64,000 bases of DNA from Erythrocercus mccallii (taxonomy: Eukaryota; Chordata; Aves; Passeriformes; Dicruridae). The stretch is from contig VZRG01000856.1 in NCBI GenBank assembly GCA_013397435.1, forward strand, positions 124,001-188,000, given 5' to 3'. The position numbers were made by a program, and so were the translations under genes. Positions 11,805 to 22,905 of this stretch are shown piece after piece (the first letter of the stretch is position 1; the number at the start of each line of letters is the position of its first letter). The notes beneath the pieces are model-generated. The model did not search any database and was not told the origin of the DNA. It saw only the letters and a list, made by a program, of their open reading frames with translations.

Positions 11805-12706
11805 GTAAGTCTTTTATGCCTGGGAGTTGCATATTTTTTGAAAATTGTCCTAAAGTATTTTTGCCTTTAAACCATTAATAACAAAAAAAGCCACCCTAAC
11901 ATAGATATATAGACACCATTTCAAGATGATTTACTAATTTGTATCATTTTTGTATATGAAGATGAATGGCAGTCACCAAGATTTCAGTCCTACAAAACCT
12001 AGTTAAAATGTACAGTTAATTTCCTCACAGAGGAATAACTATTTCTATCCCTAGGAATCTATTAGCTTAGGTATTTATTTGGACAGAAGCATTAATTATT
12101 ATTTCTAGATATCTGGCCTTCATGCCTGTAGAGGTATCTAAATGTGTATTGGGTTGTGCATGTGTTAATAGTATTGTTTATCTAACACTGTTAACATTTA
12201 ATCCTTAAAGCAGTAAGAAGCTTCCACCTAACCTGGAGTTTTAAATTTAGTACTTCTCCACCCTTTTCTGAGACCAATTTATTTTCCTCCCCTTACCCTC
12301 AAACCCTAACTGGAAATGAGTGTGTCTCAGCACAAAGCTCCTTTTGATGCCTGCTACCAGGGATTTTCTGTACATTTTGAAGCCAGTTTTAAGTCATGGT
12401 GCTGACAGTTAGGGAACCAGCTGAACATTTTATGTGCTTTCCAGAGAAAGGTAACTGCCTGTTCCAGCTGTTGAGGGAATTCTGTTTCTGTTCAGGCTGC
12501 TAAGAACAGAGGCTCCATCACCAATACATCTGAAGGGTTACCTGTGTAGAAAGTCTAAAACCAGATATTTTGATGTAAAAAATGGAACCTCAAAAGTTAA
12601 ACTACCACTCTTGCTTTAATTTGTGCAAGATTTCTAGAGTGAATTAATTCCTTGGGGGAATTAAACTGAACTCCTTGTTCTAAATTCATATTGTTAATCC
12701 ACGCAG
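11805..12706 (+). other. UNC13C: UNC13C last intron, 902 bp
   Basis: GTAAGT donor at 11805 and a short acceptor, AATCCACGCAG, ending at 12706. The polypyrimidine tract is weak for a vertebrate acceptor, but the reading frame and protein match across the junction are unambiguous. No other feature was seen. Confidence 0.9.
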
Positions 12707-12992
12707 CCTGCTGAGTAACGAAGATAAGCCAGGAGCCTACGAGCTTCACCTGTCAGTGAAGGATTACTGCTTTGCGCGGGAAGATCGCATTATCGGCATG
12801 ACCGTCATCCAGCTGCAGGGCATTGCCGACAGGGGCAGCTGCGCCTCCTGGTACCCCCTGCTCAGGAGCATCTCCGTGGATGAGACTGGCTTAACCATCC
12901 TTAGAATACTTTCTCAGAGGAACAATGATGAAGTTGCTAAAGAATTTGTAAGACTTAAAACAGAAACAAGATCTGCTGAAGAAACGGCCTAA
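12707..12992 (+). CDS. UNC13C: UNC13C terminal coding exon: C2C domain C-terminal half and C-terminus
   Basis: The 286-nt coding part of the last exon completes a phenylalanine codon and then reads LLSNEDKPGAYELHLSVKDY, CFAREDRIIGMTVIQLQ, SWYPLLRSISVDETGLTILR, ILSQRNNDEVAKEFVRLK and a terminal ETRSAEETA before TAA (12990-12992). KDYCFAREDR is the second C2 loop. Normally this loop holds DxD calcium ligands, but here the second is cysteine, again arguing against Ca2+ binding. LTILRILSQR..DEVAKEFV(R/K)LK is the conserved end of Munc13 family proteins. Together the four exons give 228 in-frame codons plus the stop. A GTG at 12756 is an internal valine, not a start. The first ~185 bases are GC- and CpG-rich, the last 100 AT-rich (see findings). 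Confidence 0.97.
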
Positions 12993-13300
12993 AATACCCA
13001 AGTAATGCAAGATTGTCACCGCCAAGAGCATAAATACAACGCTGTTGTCTGACTAGTGCATGCATGTGCAAATCTGTGGGAATGTTTAACTAACTATGTT
13101 TTCAGTGTTTGCCAGTACTTATGTACTATATTTGCAAGGTATGTCAAGGAGCTGTAATATCTTTTATACATATTTTGGTCTTTGGTAAAGTAATTGTTCC
13201 AATGAAGTGCCAAAACTAAGACTAAGAGTAAATGTTTCATCATCTCTTTTTAAATGTTGACATCACCTCATCATAATTTCATTATTTTTTAACATTTATT

Positions 13301-13306
13301 AATAAA
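13301..13306 (+). promoter_or_regulatory. UNC13C: Internal poly(A) signal candidate
   Basis: A canonical AATAAA lies about 310 nt after the stop codon, within ATTTATTAATAAATAAG. It is followed by T-rich sequence. It could give a short 3' UTR isoform lacking the downstream stem-loop and Pumilio-type site. Its strength cannot be judged from sequence alone. Confidence 0.4.
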
Positions 13307-13775
13307 TAAGTAGCTTTTTTAATTGATAATAGTTTCTCTGTTAAACTGTGTTGCTTATTCTAAATTAAGTTACATCCCTGACTCTTACTTTAAAAAATGA
13401 GGTGTACCTAGTTTTCTCCAAACTCTCATGTTATGCAAGCCTCATTTTAGGTGTCTTACTGATGACTTTTTCTATCATTACTACAGATGCAGTTACTTAT
13501 AGAAAGTGTTTGTAATTTTATAATTACCAATATAAAGTAATGATTTTTGCATAAAAACTGAAAAAGGATGGAAATATTTTATGCTAATCTCTTTTTCCAA
13601 CCTTTCATAAATATCACTGTGAAGAAATGCTGTTAAAGCAGGTTCTCAAGAAGCTGTGCTTATCAGAGTTTGTTACTGATGTTTGATATCTTGAGATAAC
13701 TTTGTTCTTCAAAACTGCCACGGTAATATCATATTTGTATTAAAGAGTAAGTCAGTATCTGTAGAAACAGGTTGC

Positions 13776-13836
13776 TGTACAGTACAGTATATGTGCTTTT
13801 TAAAAGTGATTTTTTTAAATGATATGGTACTGTACA
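13776..13836 (+). other. UNC13C: 3' UTR stem-loop, 10-bp perfect stem
   Basis: TGTACAGTAC (13776-13785) is the exact reverse complement of GTACTGTACA (13827-13836), with a 41-nt AT-rich loop. Both arms are in the predicted mature 3' UTR, so the RNA could fold. The arms are themselves rich in the symmetric GTAC element, so alternative pairings exist. Confidence 0.5.
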
Positions 13837-14065
13837 AGGAGTAGTAGTTTGGAATACGTAATGCTGGTTTGTGGTTTGTTTCTAGAAATTGTTTATGAGA
13901 AGAAAAGATGCTGTTAGCATTTTCACTCAGTTATTAATGTTGCTTTACATACTTAGCTGTAACATCAGTTAAGTGCTTTATTTCTTTAAATTTTTTTCAG
14001 AAAAGTTCAACAGTTTGTACTTATGCAACATTACTATGTATTGCACTAAAGCAAACTCTGTGTCC

Positions 14066-14073
14066 TGTAAATA
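14066..14073 (+). promoter_or_regulatory. UNC13C: Pumilio response element candidate (TGTAAATA)
   Basis: TGTAAATA matches the PUM1/2 consensus UGUANAUA exactly on the mRNA strand. It sits about 20 nt upstream of the distal poly(A) signal, a position where such sites tend to be accessible. PUM proteins repress translation of many neuronal mRNAs. Use in this gene is inference. Confidence 0.5.
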
Positions 14074-14093
14074 TATTTAGTGAGGAATTGTAA

Positions 14094-14099
14094 AATAAA
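14094..14099 (+). terminator. UNC13C: Distal poly(A) signal AATAAA
   Basis: Canonical hexamer within TAAAATAAAG, about 1.1 kb after the stop codon, followed by TGCAGAAACTGC and a T/G-rich region (GTTTTGTCATTTGA) suited to CstF binding. It is the best candidate end of the UNC13C transcript. A variant, ATTAAA, lies at 14210 as a possible backup. Confidence 0.75.
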
Positions 14100-14118
14100 G
14101 TATGCAGAAACTGCTTTC

Positions 14119-17100
14119 TAGTTTTGTCATTTGATATTATTTATGTAACTATTGGTTTTATGTGCATGTGAAGCCCATGAAGTGGGCTTACTATATAGCT
14201 TTATAATATATTAAAGTATGATTTGCACTGTCTGGAATCTGGCTGTTTTATAAGCATAAAATTTGATATGTCAGTGTCCTAAAAAATACAATGAATTAGG
14301 TTTATATATACACACACAAAAAAATGTGTAATGCTACACATTTGTCATTGGTTTTGGTCACAAGTGTTTCTCATTACCCAGCTTGGCGTTCTCAGCTTTG
14401 CTTAGGGAAGAAGTAACTAAGGGAAGGGAGGACACACAGTTTGTATGTTGATGTCAGCCTTCTAAAATTTAACACAACTCCACGCAGGTAAACCAGATTC
14501 TTTCCAGGAGATATTTGTTAGATGTTTAGATGAGATTTTAAGGTCTTTCAACATTCTCAAACTTCTTCCTTGAATACTAAAAATTATGTTTTTCATAAGT
14601 ATATTTAGACCTTTAGAGCAGTTATGCACAGTCTTTAGAGAGTTAAGAACACTCCCCAAAGATCATAGATCTCAAATTGTATTTCTACAAGGTATAGCCC
14701 AAAGTGTCAACAGCAAGCACAGACTCTACAGTTAATAAGATTTGATGTAAGAAAATATCAGCAGACTCAGTTTCAAATAAAAAAGGAATCATTAAGAGAT
14801 GAGGTGGTTCCTAGTACAGAACACTGCTGTAGACAAAATGCAAAAAGAATTCCACAATGTATCATTTGTGGCTCTGTGAATTAAACCAGAAAGGCTGGAG
14901 TAAACAGCTTCTGGTTTTTTTACCTGGAGCACTTCCATCATATTTTTCTGTGGCTGTTTATTCTACTGTAAAATGGCACATTTTAGTGCATAATGTAATC
15001 ACCACTCACTTAACTGTTTATCCCCGAGATTCGGGATAAAGGAATAACAATGGAATCAGTCAAGGCAGTGAATTACTGCTCATAGTGGTCTCCCTCAGCT
15101 GCATGCAGCAGAAGCAATGAGAAAAGCTGGTAAAACCATCTCTTATAATCCACAGCTTTACACAGTACACTTCAATGTTTCACTGTTTTTAACAGAGAAA
15201 TATTTACTTTATGTATCAAAATTTGTCATGTGGAAGATAAGAGGAAAATGCATTAACTCTACAGCACAGGACTATTTTAAACATTGTTATGAATCAGAAT
15301 ACAAGTAAATGCAATGGTGTAGCACAAGCAGTTGGACCTCACACATTTCATGTGGTCAAAATGATTGACATGGAAGAGTTTTCAGTGCTGTTTTAAAAGC
15401 TGTTATAATCTGTTAGGGAAGTAAATATCCCATTAAAAAATTTAACTTGTGAGAATTTTCTTAATTCAGCTGAGCTAACCTAAGCAACCTGACAGCTGTT
15501 CCTGCAGTTTCACTTCTCAGTGACAACTGATGCAATCAAAACTCTAAATGGAATTCCATTTGTATTGGTTGGTTAAGATAGCAAATATACACATATGCAC
15601 TTAGGGAAATAAAGCAGAAAAAAAGGAGGCAGAGAACAGCAAGATTAATTTGAGAACAAATTTTCCATTCTCCAAGGAACAGTTACTACATGGAAGCTAT
15701 TTGATGTGCATCTGAAAAGAGCAAATACATTCAGAGAAGTCTGTCATATGACAGCTCTTCACGTCAACCTGTATATTCAGAACTGACAGTTCTACATAAA
15801 ACTGTTCAATAATGACTGAGAAAGATTTTTGCCATTTTAATTTTGTTTTCTAGGGTGAAAATGTAAGAGGCAAATATAGAAAATGAATTAAATTTTCCTC
15901 AAGGCATTTTTTAGCTAATATCTGACAAAAGAAGGAAGTAGTAATGTGTGAATTAAAGACATATAAGAAGTAAAACTAGCAGCCATTCTGAATCTCAAAT
16001 ACCTTACCTAAAATATTTTTTTTTCCTAATGCCACATTGAGCTGACACCTGAATTAAGAACACAATGCTTGAACTGGCCTTTCCTTTGCATATGGACACC
16101 TAACCCACAAAACTGCTAAAATACCAAAGGAAACATCTGAGATGGAATAGGATGTACATAGTTCTTTATATCTTTTATGTCTTCTAGAGACTTATATCAA
16201 AATAATCAATTCATGGGTGTTGGGCCATCACCAGGAGGCTTAACCAGTCCCAGCAGCAAAATATGAAACATTTTTCAAACTATTTTGTCTGTACCTTGGA
16301 AGGATCAAGAGACTTTTCATCAGGAATTCCTGGCACGTGCAAATGCCACCATTTGGCTTAGGTAGACTTAATGACTCTAGTGATTTACTTGAGAAGCTTA
16401 CAGAAAAGAGTAATAATAATAGACAATTTCCATTGGTTTTCCTCAATTTGTTTTACTAGTTTTCATTGATATTCTCATGCTAGTGACTGTAGAAATCAAA
16501 TTTGTAGACAAATACTGAAAACAGAATAATAATTTACCATTACTGTATTAGTCTGAATTAAATACACATTTCTCACAAATCCCTTGAAATCTAAATACCT
16601 GAACAAATATGGGGAGAATATTAAGTTATTGTATTAAATTAAATTCAGCTAGCAGACATAAAATTAACATAAATGGATTCAATGTTATTTGTAAAATAAC
16701 AGCTGGGCAAGTGTTGGAAAGCATTCAGTTCTTTACACATGCTTATTTTGATGGTATTTTCATATCACTTTGCATTTTGGCACCAGATTTATGTGATTGA
16801 CTTGTACTATGAAAATTCATAAAAATGAATCTTCAGGAGACAAATTCTAAATTATTTTTAGAAATTATAATCAAGACATGATACAAACAGTAGACTGACA
16901 CTAATAAGCAGAACTGGGATATTCTAAAAGCATGTCACTATAAGTATAAGCTGAGAGAAAGAAAAATTACAGTTTGTACCTGGAAAATATCTGTTTCTCT
17001 TGGGTGTTTTATGCCAAATGTATGCACACACACACTACAGAGTATAAATGCATTTCTAAATGATGAATCTATAAAATCTAATTTGAAGATAAACCCAATA

Positions 17101-20100
17101 GGGAAGCAAGTGAACAAAAGTATCTTTTCAAACAGATTCTGTAGCTGACAGCTTACCCAAACAAACTTTCTAAATGTCTCAGCCTATGACCATTTCATTG
17201 TAAGAATTCAGTTTCATAGTTCAAAGACTCCAGCGATTACAGCTGAAAGCCTTCACTACCAATTTAGCAAACTGAATTATTCACTGCAGAATATAAAATT
17301 ACAAGTGGGCATACTGTAAACTTTGTAGTGAAAGCCATTAAAACCTCAAAGATTAATTTTCAACTAAACAAATACAAGACAATCAGAAAAGTTAATCTAA
17401 GGAAGTGAAGTCTGCTCTTTAACATTTTTCTGTTCTTTCTACACACTACTGTACAGTCCCAGGCTCCAGCCTCCATTGCCTTGGGGTCTCACAGAAGTTA
17501 ACACCCATTTCTCTAGGGGTTTTTTGAGCAGTATTAGGAGTTCAGGCAAAGAGGACAAACCAGAGAGCAGCTCAGGCCACAGAACTGTTCCCAGCTCTGG
17601 TCTGTGAACTGGACATTCACTGTTGTTTGACCGAACACACAAAGCAAAAACAAATCTACGCTGGGGTAAGCACAAGGGGAGTTACAACAGACCAGACTGA
17701 GGCAAAAATCAGAGATCTCCATCTTCACTTGCCCAAGATACACAAGAGCTGTGACAATTACTGAGGCAGTTCTATCTTGTATTCCATTCAGGTCTAAGAG
17801 AGCTTATACATTTTGTTCAATCATGTTTACCCGTTTAAGTAAGAGGATTTTTCTTGCCAGTGATGGCACTTACTGCAATGTGAGTTAAGCCTCGGGGCCT
17901 GAGGTCATGACAGTGAGAAAACAAATGTCAATTACTGACTAGCAGAAACAAAAACTGAAAAGGAATTGCAGTAGAACACTAATGGAAAACTACAGCAGAG
18001 TGAATCCATTCCCCTCCTCTAGATAACAGTCCCTGTATGATGCCTGCTAGACGGACTTTAACATATGTAACGTGTGGCAGGGCTTTGTCCATAGAAACCA
18101 CCCAGTGTTTCTGGGCATTACACAGTCAGACATAAAAAGCACTTCACAATCAACTGGATACCCAGAATAGCTGGACTGAATGGGAATATACTCCGAGGAA
18201 AAGATGGAGAGAAAAAAAGAATGGATGTGTAAGAGGGCTGACAGGGAGTGTAGATTCAGACTGCATTCCTTAACTCGTGGCAGAACCAGAAAAGGCTGTG
18301 TGATACCAGTAGCACACAGAAAGGTAGAAAGGTATTATTGTCATGTTCTAGACTAGCTCAAGAGTTACTTCTGTCCATTTTGATTTCAGTAGAGGTACAA
18401 GACAGAATTTGATCCCTGAGAGGGGTTCCCCCCTCTTTTGGTACTAAGTGGACCCTGAATAAATGTGGTCTGCACGTCACTACCCTCTGTTACAAAAAGA
18501 TAAACGTATTCCCAGCCCAGAAGCCACCTTAAACAAGTTCAAGCTACAGAGCCTGCAGATATTATTTCCCTGGTTAATATATATCCAAAACACAACAACA
18601 TAAACGAGGTGGAATATTCTCTTGAGGAACTTGAGAAACAACAGCAATTTGGATCTAATGATGCATCAATGTATCAACATATGAAATTGTACCCAGGAGA
18701 CAATACTAAATCAATATACCCTTAAAACACTGTCTGTTCTTCCTGCATAATTTGCAGAGGAACTCCTGTGCCAGACTGAGCTTCCTCAGCACGGTGACCA
18801 CTCTGAAATTAGGTCAAGCCCTTTGTTCTCCCCAACTCTGCAGTAGAGACAAAGCATTGCAGTAACTACTGAAGTGAGCTGGAGTCATAGCAGCAGTGAA
18901 CTTAACTCTGACCAAATATGCTCTGTGATGTTCAACAGTCCATATAATCACAGCACATCTTCCCTTAACTGTAGAGAATTTCATTTCTGATCAGGGAGAA
19001 ATTTCACAGCAGAAAAAAATAGAAACAAAGAATGATGTTTACACTTGGCAATAACTTACTACACGTATTAGAGGGAAACAATGAAGAGTGTAACTCTGAG
19101 TATATATCCTTCTCTGTCAGAAGGAAATAAAACACACAAAGCTTTCTGCATGAATTCTTTAAAAAGAATAGAATAATAAATCTCAAAAATGCTCATAAAC
19201 AGCTTGCAATTTTGGCAAATGCTGTTATTTAGACTGGCTGGCTACATAATCTGTGAGAAGGGGTTAAATCTTTGTTGAATGCTCCAAGTGAGCTATTGAG
19301 GCTAGTACCAGCTAAGAGAGTTCTGTCTGACTGAATGCAATGCCCACAATCAGCTTATTGAAACACAGACCAGGTTTAAAATCCAGCAAGTCTGAGATTG
19401 CTAATAGAAACAAACACAGTTAACTGGAATATTTAGAGAATAACATCTGGTTTTGTGCAGAGAGCAAAGTGAACACAGAAGAGAAAACAATTTGCCAAAC
19501 AGAGGAGGAAGTCTGGAACAGAATCGCTATTTACAGTAGCAGCTTGTATCTGGATGACAGTGTTAAATAAAATATTGCTGAAAAAGAGATGCCCAAAAGC
19601 CAAAACAAGAGGCATTGCAATAAAACAGAGAAGGAAGGGCAGAGTTGAAAGAAAAGGGCCCATGTAACAAAGACTGTGCTATTCTAAATCAGACCTGCCA
19701 CCCAGAGAATCCTTTGAGACCTTTACACTGTAAATTATTTAAACAGACTGATAGAGGATAATTAGCACATATCTATATACCAAGGTGCCTGTGACTAACA
19801 AGAAGAAAAAAAACAAAGGGAAAAACAACCTCTTCAGACCATCCTGGAAAGGAGTTACAGCAGGAGGAATAAAGATCTAGATTCATTTTGAAATTCCATT
19901 ATAAGAAAACTTTCAGTATTTCTTTAGCCAATAAATAATAGGAAAGCAGTGCAAGAGACTTTTCCCATTCTTTCTGCCCACTCTCCAAGCTCATAAAAAG
20001 TTTGCTGTCAGAACACTTTTGTAGAAATTAAAAATGGCTTCTGAACTCATCAGTAACAACCACAGCACAGAAACTTTTACTGCATAAAACTATACTCAGA

Positions 20101-21146
20101 CAATACCACAATACCAGGAAAAAAACCAAAGCTAAATTACAGGGACATACACTCCCCCCTCCAAAACCATTCAAATGAATTGACTCTGTCCAGTCAGAAG
20201 TAAAGGCAGAGAGTGAAGAGACTGCAGGGGCACTGGGTCACTGCTTACAGGATGTTTTGAGCTTGTGACTTACCCACATTCATATTCTTCTGAGGCAAGC
20301 AATGTCTCATCATTCACACACAGAGAAACTGAGGGAGTAAAAACCAAATTTTTTATATGAATTACAAAGGGCAAGCGAAAGCAGGAAGACTTCAATCGAC
20401 TTATCAAGCAAGTCTGCCCTCTGATAATTGTTGATAATAAGTTTAAAAAAGTGAATAAGCCAATTCCTTGAAATTTCTGGAGTAAGATACCAATATGAAA
20501 AATAAATCCATTTTCACTGCAAAGGTATCAATATTCAGAAGCAAACAAATTGTTGATTCACAATTTGAAATTCATCATGGATCAATATTTCATAGTGTTC
20601 CTTTACCTTTATATCCAACATAAATCAAAACAAATCAAAAACCCACAACACTTTGGAGATATAAAGTTCTTCAACTGACTACAACTATATCATGCAACTA
20701 ACAGACACCCTAAATCAAATTCCTGTTAGTCCTTTCTGTGGGATATAAGCAACAGATAAATGTAATAAATACAACTTCTGAGCTTCTCATTACAGTGGGA
20801 ACAAAAGCATGAGGCACTTGGGAGCACTGTTGGCACAGACTACTGATGTGAACCTTAAATGAACAGCTCAACCTGGGAGCTCATAGGCAGCTCCTAATTG
20901 GAAAAAAAATCCAGAGAAACCACACAACTGAACAGGCAAATTAATTAGAAAAGCAAAATCTGAAGCTTTTTGTCTCAGTCAGAACCTACTACAATTACCA
21001 CTTTTACCCAGCACCACTTTGCTAAGCTGTGGCACCATATACCCAGAGACAAAGATCATCAATGAAATTTGCTTTTCTATCAACTGGCAAAGCTGCCAGG
21101 ATTGATAAGCAATAGCAGGAATTAGGCCTTAGCATTGTTTAAAGCT
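14119..21146. other. Intergenic DNA, 3' flank of UNC13C
   Basis: AT-rich sequence with no convincing exon on either strand. Short open frames occur, but none shows a recognisable domain or flanking splice logic. Features seen are a small hairpin (14171-14189) and a CA-rich microsatellite bit near 17028. I see no repeat family I can name here. Confidence 0.6.
14171..14189. repeat. Small perfect hairpin just past UNC13C
   Basis: AAGCCCA (14171-14177) pairs exactly with TGGGCTT (14183-14189) across a 5-base loop. It lies about 70 bp downstream of the main poly(A) signal, so it would be in readthrough RNA or in a longer 3' UTR ending after ATTAAA at 14210. Confidence 0.5.
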
Positions 21147-21260
21147 ATGCAAATTAATTCTCCTTTTTAGTGATTTTCCTGTTGATTCAGTCCATATATG
21201 TTCAGTTCATCTCCTTCTTCTCACTATTAATCAGAAAGGTATCAACAACCTTTCAGAAAG
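21000..21260. promoter_or_regulatory. Candidate enhancer-like segment with octamer/homeodomain site
   Basis: The segment contains ATGCAAATTAAT at 21147-21158: an exact POU octamer (ATGCAAAT) abutting a TAAT homeodomain core. The flanking 250 bp has a denser mix of motif-like words (ATTGATAAGC, ACAAAG, CAGCTG-like elements) than simple AT-rich DNA. The same 12-mer recurs at 33753. It is called only from motif content; conservation has not been tested. Confidence 0.3.
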
Positions 21261-21593
21261 AATCAACACTTCTGAGATTTCACCATTAAAAGCAAGGACA
21301 CTATAATTTCTGAAACACTATTTTTTTATTCCATGTGAAAATACATCACGTCATCTATGAGTATCTGATTTTTTCCTCACACAGCATGGAGAGACAGCCT
21401 TTTTTTGAAAGATGTAATTCAATCATTTTATACCTGTTCTCAGCTAAAAATGCAAGAGCTACCATTGGATGTTGCACCATCACCATCAATAATTCCTGCA
21501 AGACAATTAGCAATGTTTTATCCTAAACTGTGAGTAACAAGATCACAAGTACTTAGTGTACAGCTTCACTAAGACATTACAAAATAACTTACG

Positions 21594-21635
21594 TTTAATA
21601 CATTTTTTAAAATACATTTAATGTATTTTTTAAAA
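21594..21635. repeat. Imperfect 19-bp tandem repeat forming an AT-rich hairpin
   Basis: TTTAATACATTTTTTAAAA (21594-21612) is repeated as TTTAATGTATTTTTTAAAA (21617-21635), differing at two positions. The changes are such that the region also forms a 9-bp inverted repeat (21609-21617 with 21621-21629). Confidence 0.65.
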
Positions 21636-22399
21636 GTCATTCTATCCAGATGCCATAATGGTTTTTAATCTTTTGATGCACACTTCAGAAATTCTAGAGT
21701 TGCACAGCTCTACAATGATTCTCTGGCTGTTTTAAGGGCATCTAGATGAAAGGGCACTCTGCAAAAACAAAATCTCATGACACTGTAGGAACCAGGAGTT
21801 GTTCCCCAGATACAAAATAGTTCACAAATAAATTACAGAATAATTCAAAAACACCTACGAAGTCTTCAGGGTCATTTTCAGCTATTACTTAATTTTACCA
21901 AATTCTAATACTTCTATATTTGCCATAACTAGGTATCAAAAAGTAAAAATTTAATTACTCCAAAAGGCTGAGTACTCTCCAAAATTCATGGAACTATTTA
22001 AATTCATTAAGCTACCAGTGCAAATTGGCATCCAAATTTAAAATTAAAAGCTGCCAGGATTTTAATTCAGATTTAACATGCTGTCTGATCTATGATTATA
22101 CCGAATTTTAAATTAAGTTGCAGACAACTGTGTAAAATATTTTCCTCTAGAAAAAAAAGGCAAGGAAGAAAGGATTATGTGCTTATGTTTGTGATTTAGC
22201 ATGGCTTTTGATTTGGGGCTTTTAGTAGGGGATTGTTTATTTATTTTAGCATTTAACATACAGAACAACAAATAGCATATCTGCTACAGATATGCTTTGC
22301 ATAGGTCAGGTATTACTTGTAAAAATGCAATCAGAAGTAGATATTTCTATTGAAAAGGGATTCCCAAAGTAGATAAGGCACAGTAGAATGAGGGGAAAG

Positions 22400-22560
22400 A
22401 GAAGCAGAGACTGGTGCCTCAGCTCACACAACAAACGCCAGCCAGGAGCAGGGAAGAGCCAGGCCTGTGGATGCAGCCCATCACCCTCTGCAGGCTCTGT
22501 GTCACAGCCCCTCCTGCAGAGTTATTCTGGCTGACACAGAAACTGAGGGGGCTTCTCTTC
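22400..22560. other. GC-rich patch in intergenic DNA
   Basis: The block 22441-22500 is about 65% G+C in an AT-rich region. It has no recognised coding content and few CpGs, so it is not a classical CpG island. It may be a decayed mobile-element body or an isolated regulatory sequence. Confidence 0.45.
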
Positions 22561-22887
22561 ACTGCCATGTGATCGCTGCAAACCAGAACTACGCTGCTGC
22601 TAATAATTATTTGGGAACATAGAAAGCAGAGAACTCAGGGCCACTTGGAAATATCACTGAGCATTTTCACAAGCCCACACGCACAATCAGAGGGATTTGA
22701 CAAATCTGTGTCAGTGCTCAAACAGGAAAAACAGAGCCTGCAAGTCTTACTAGCCTGAACTCTTCCAGACCAATTTTGTGTTTCTTAATGTAAGAGAACC
22801 AACTGGAAACCAGTCTCCCCTACAACTCTAAAAGCCCCTAAGTCCAACTGAGACTATTCTTATTGGTAATCTTGAATTTGTCCAGTA

Positions 22888-22905
22888 ATTTAATTGCAAT
22901 TAAAT
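22888..22905. promoter_or_regulatory. 18-bp perfect palindrome of paired homeodomain cores
   Basis: ATTTAATTGCAATTAAAT reads the same on both strands. It contains TAATTG and CAATTA, two inverted homeodomain core sites of the kind bound by paired-class or NK-type dimers. It is in the intergenic desert. Function is inferred from symmetry and core motifs only. Confidence 0.4.

Larger units (their letters stand above)
12993..14118 (+). other. UNC13C: UNC13C 3' UTR
   Basis: AT-rich sequence from the stop codon to the predicted cleavage region 15-25 nt after AATAAA at 14094. It contains an internal AATAAA at 13301, several ATTTA-type motifs, a perfect 10-bp long-range stem (13776-13785 with 13827-13836) and a Pumilio-type octamer at 14066. 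An end at ~14,118 is inferred from the signal and the following T/G-rich stretch; no transcript evidence is available here. Confidence 0.75.

Noticed and set aside
12756..12992. Separate small gene starting inside the last UNC13C exon
   Set aside because: The GTG at 12756 is an internal valine codon. The frame continues upstream to the splice acceptor and matches the Munc13 C2C domain.
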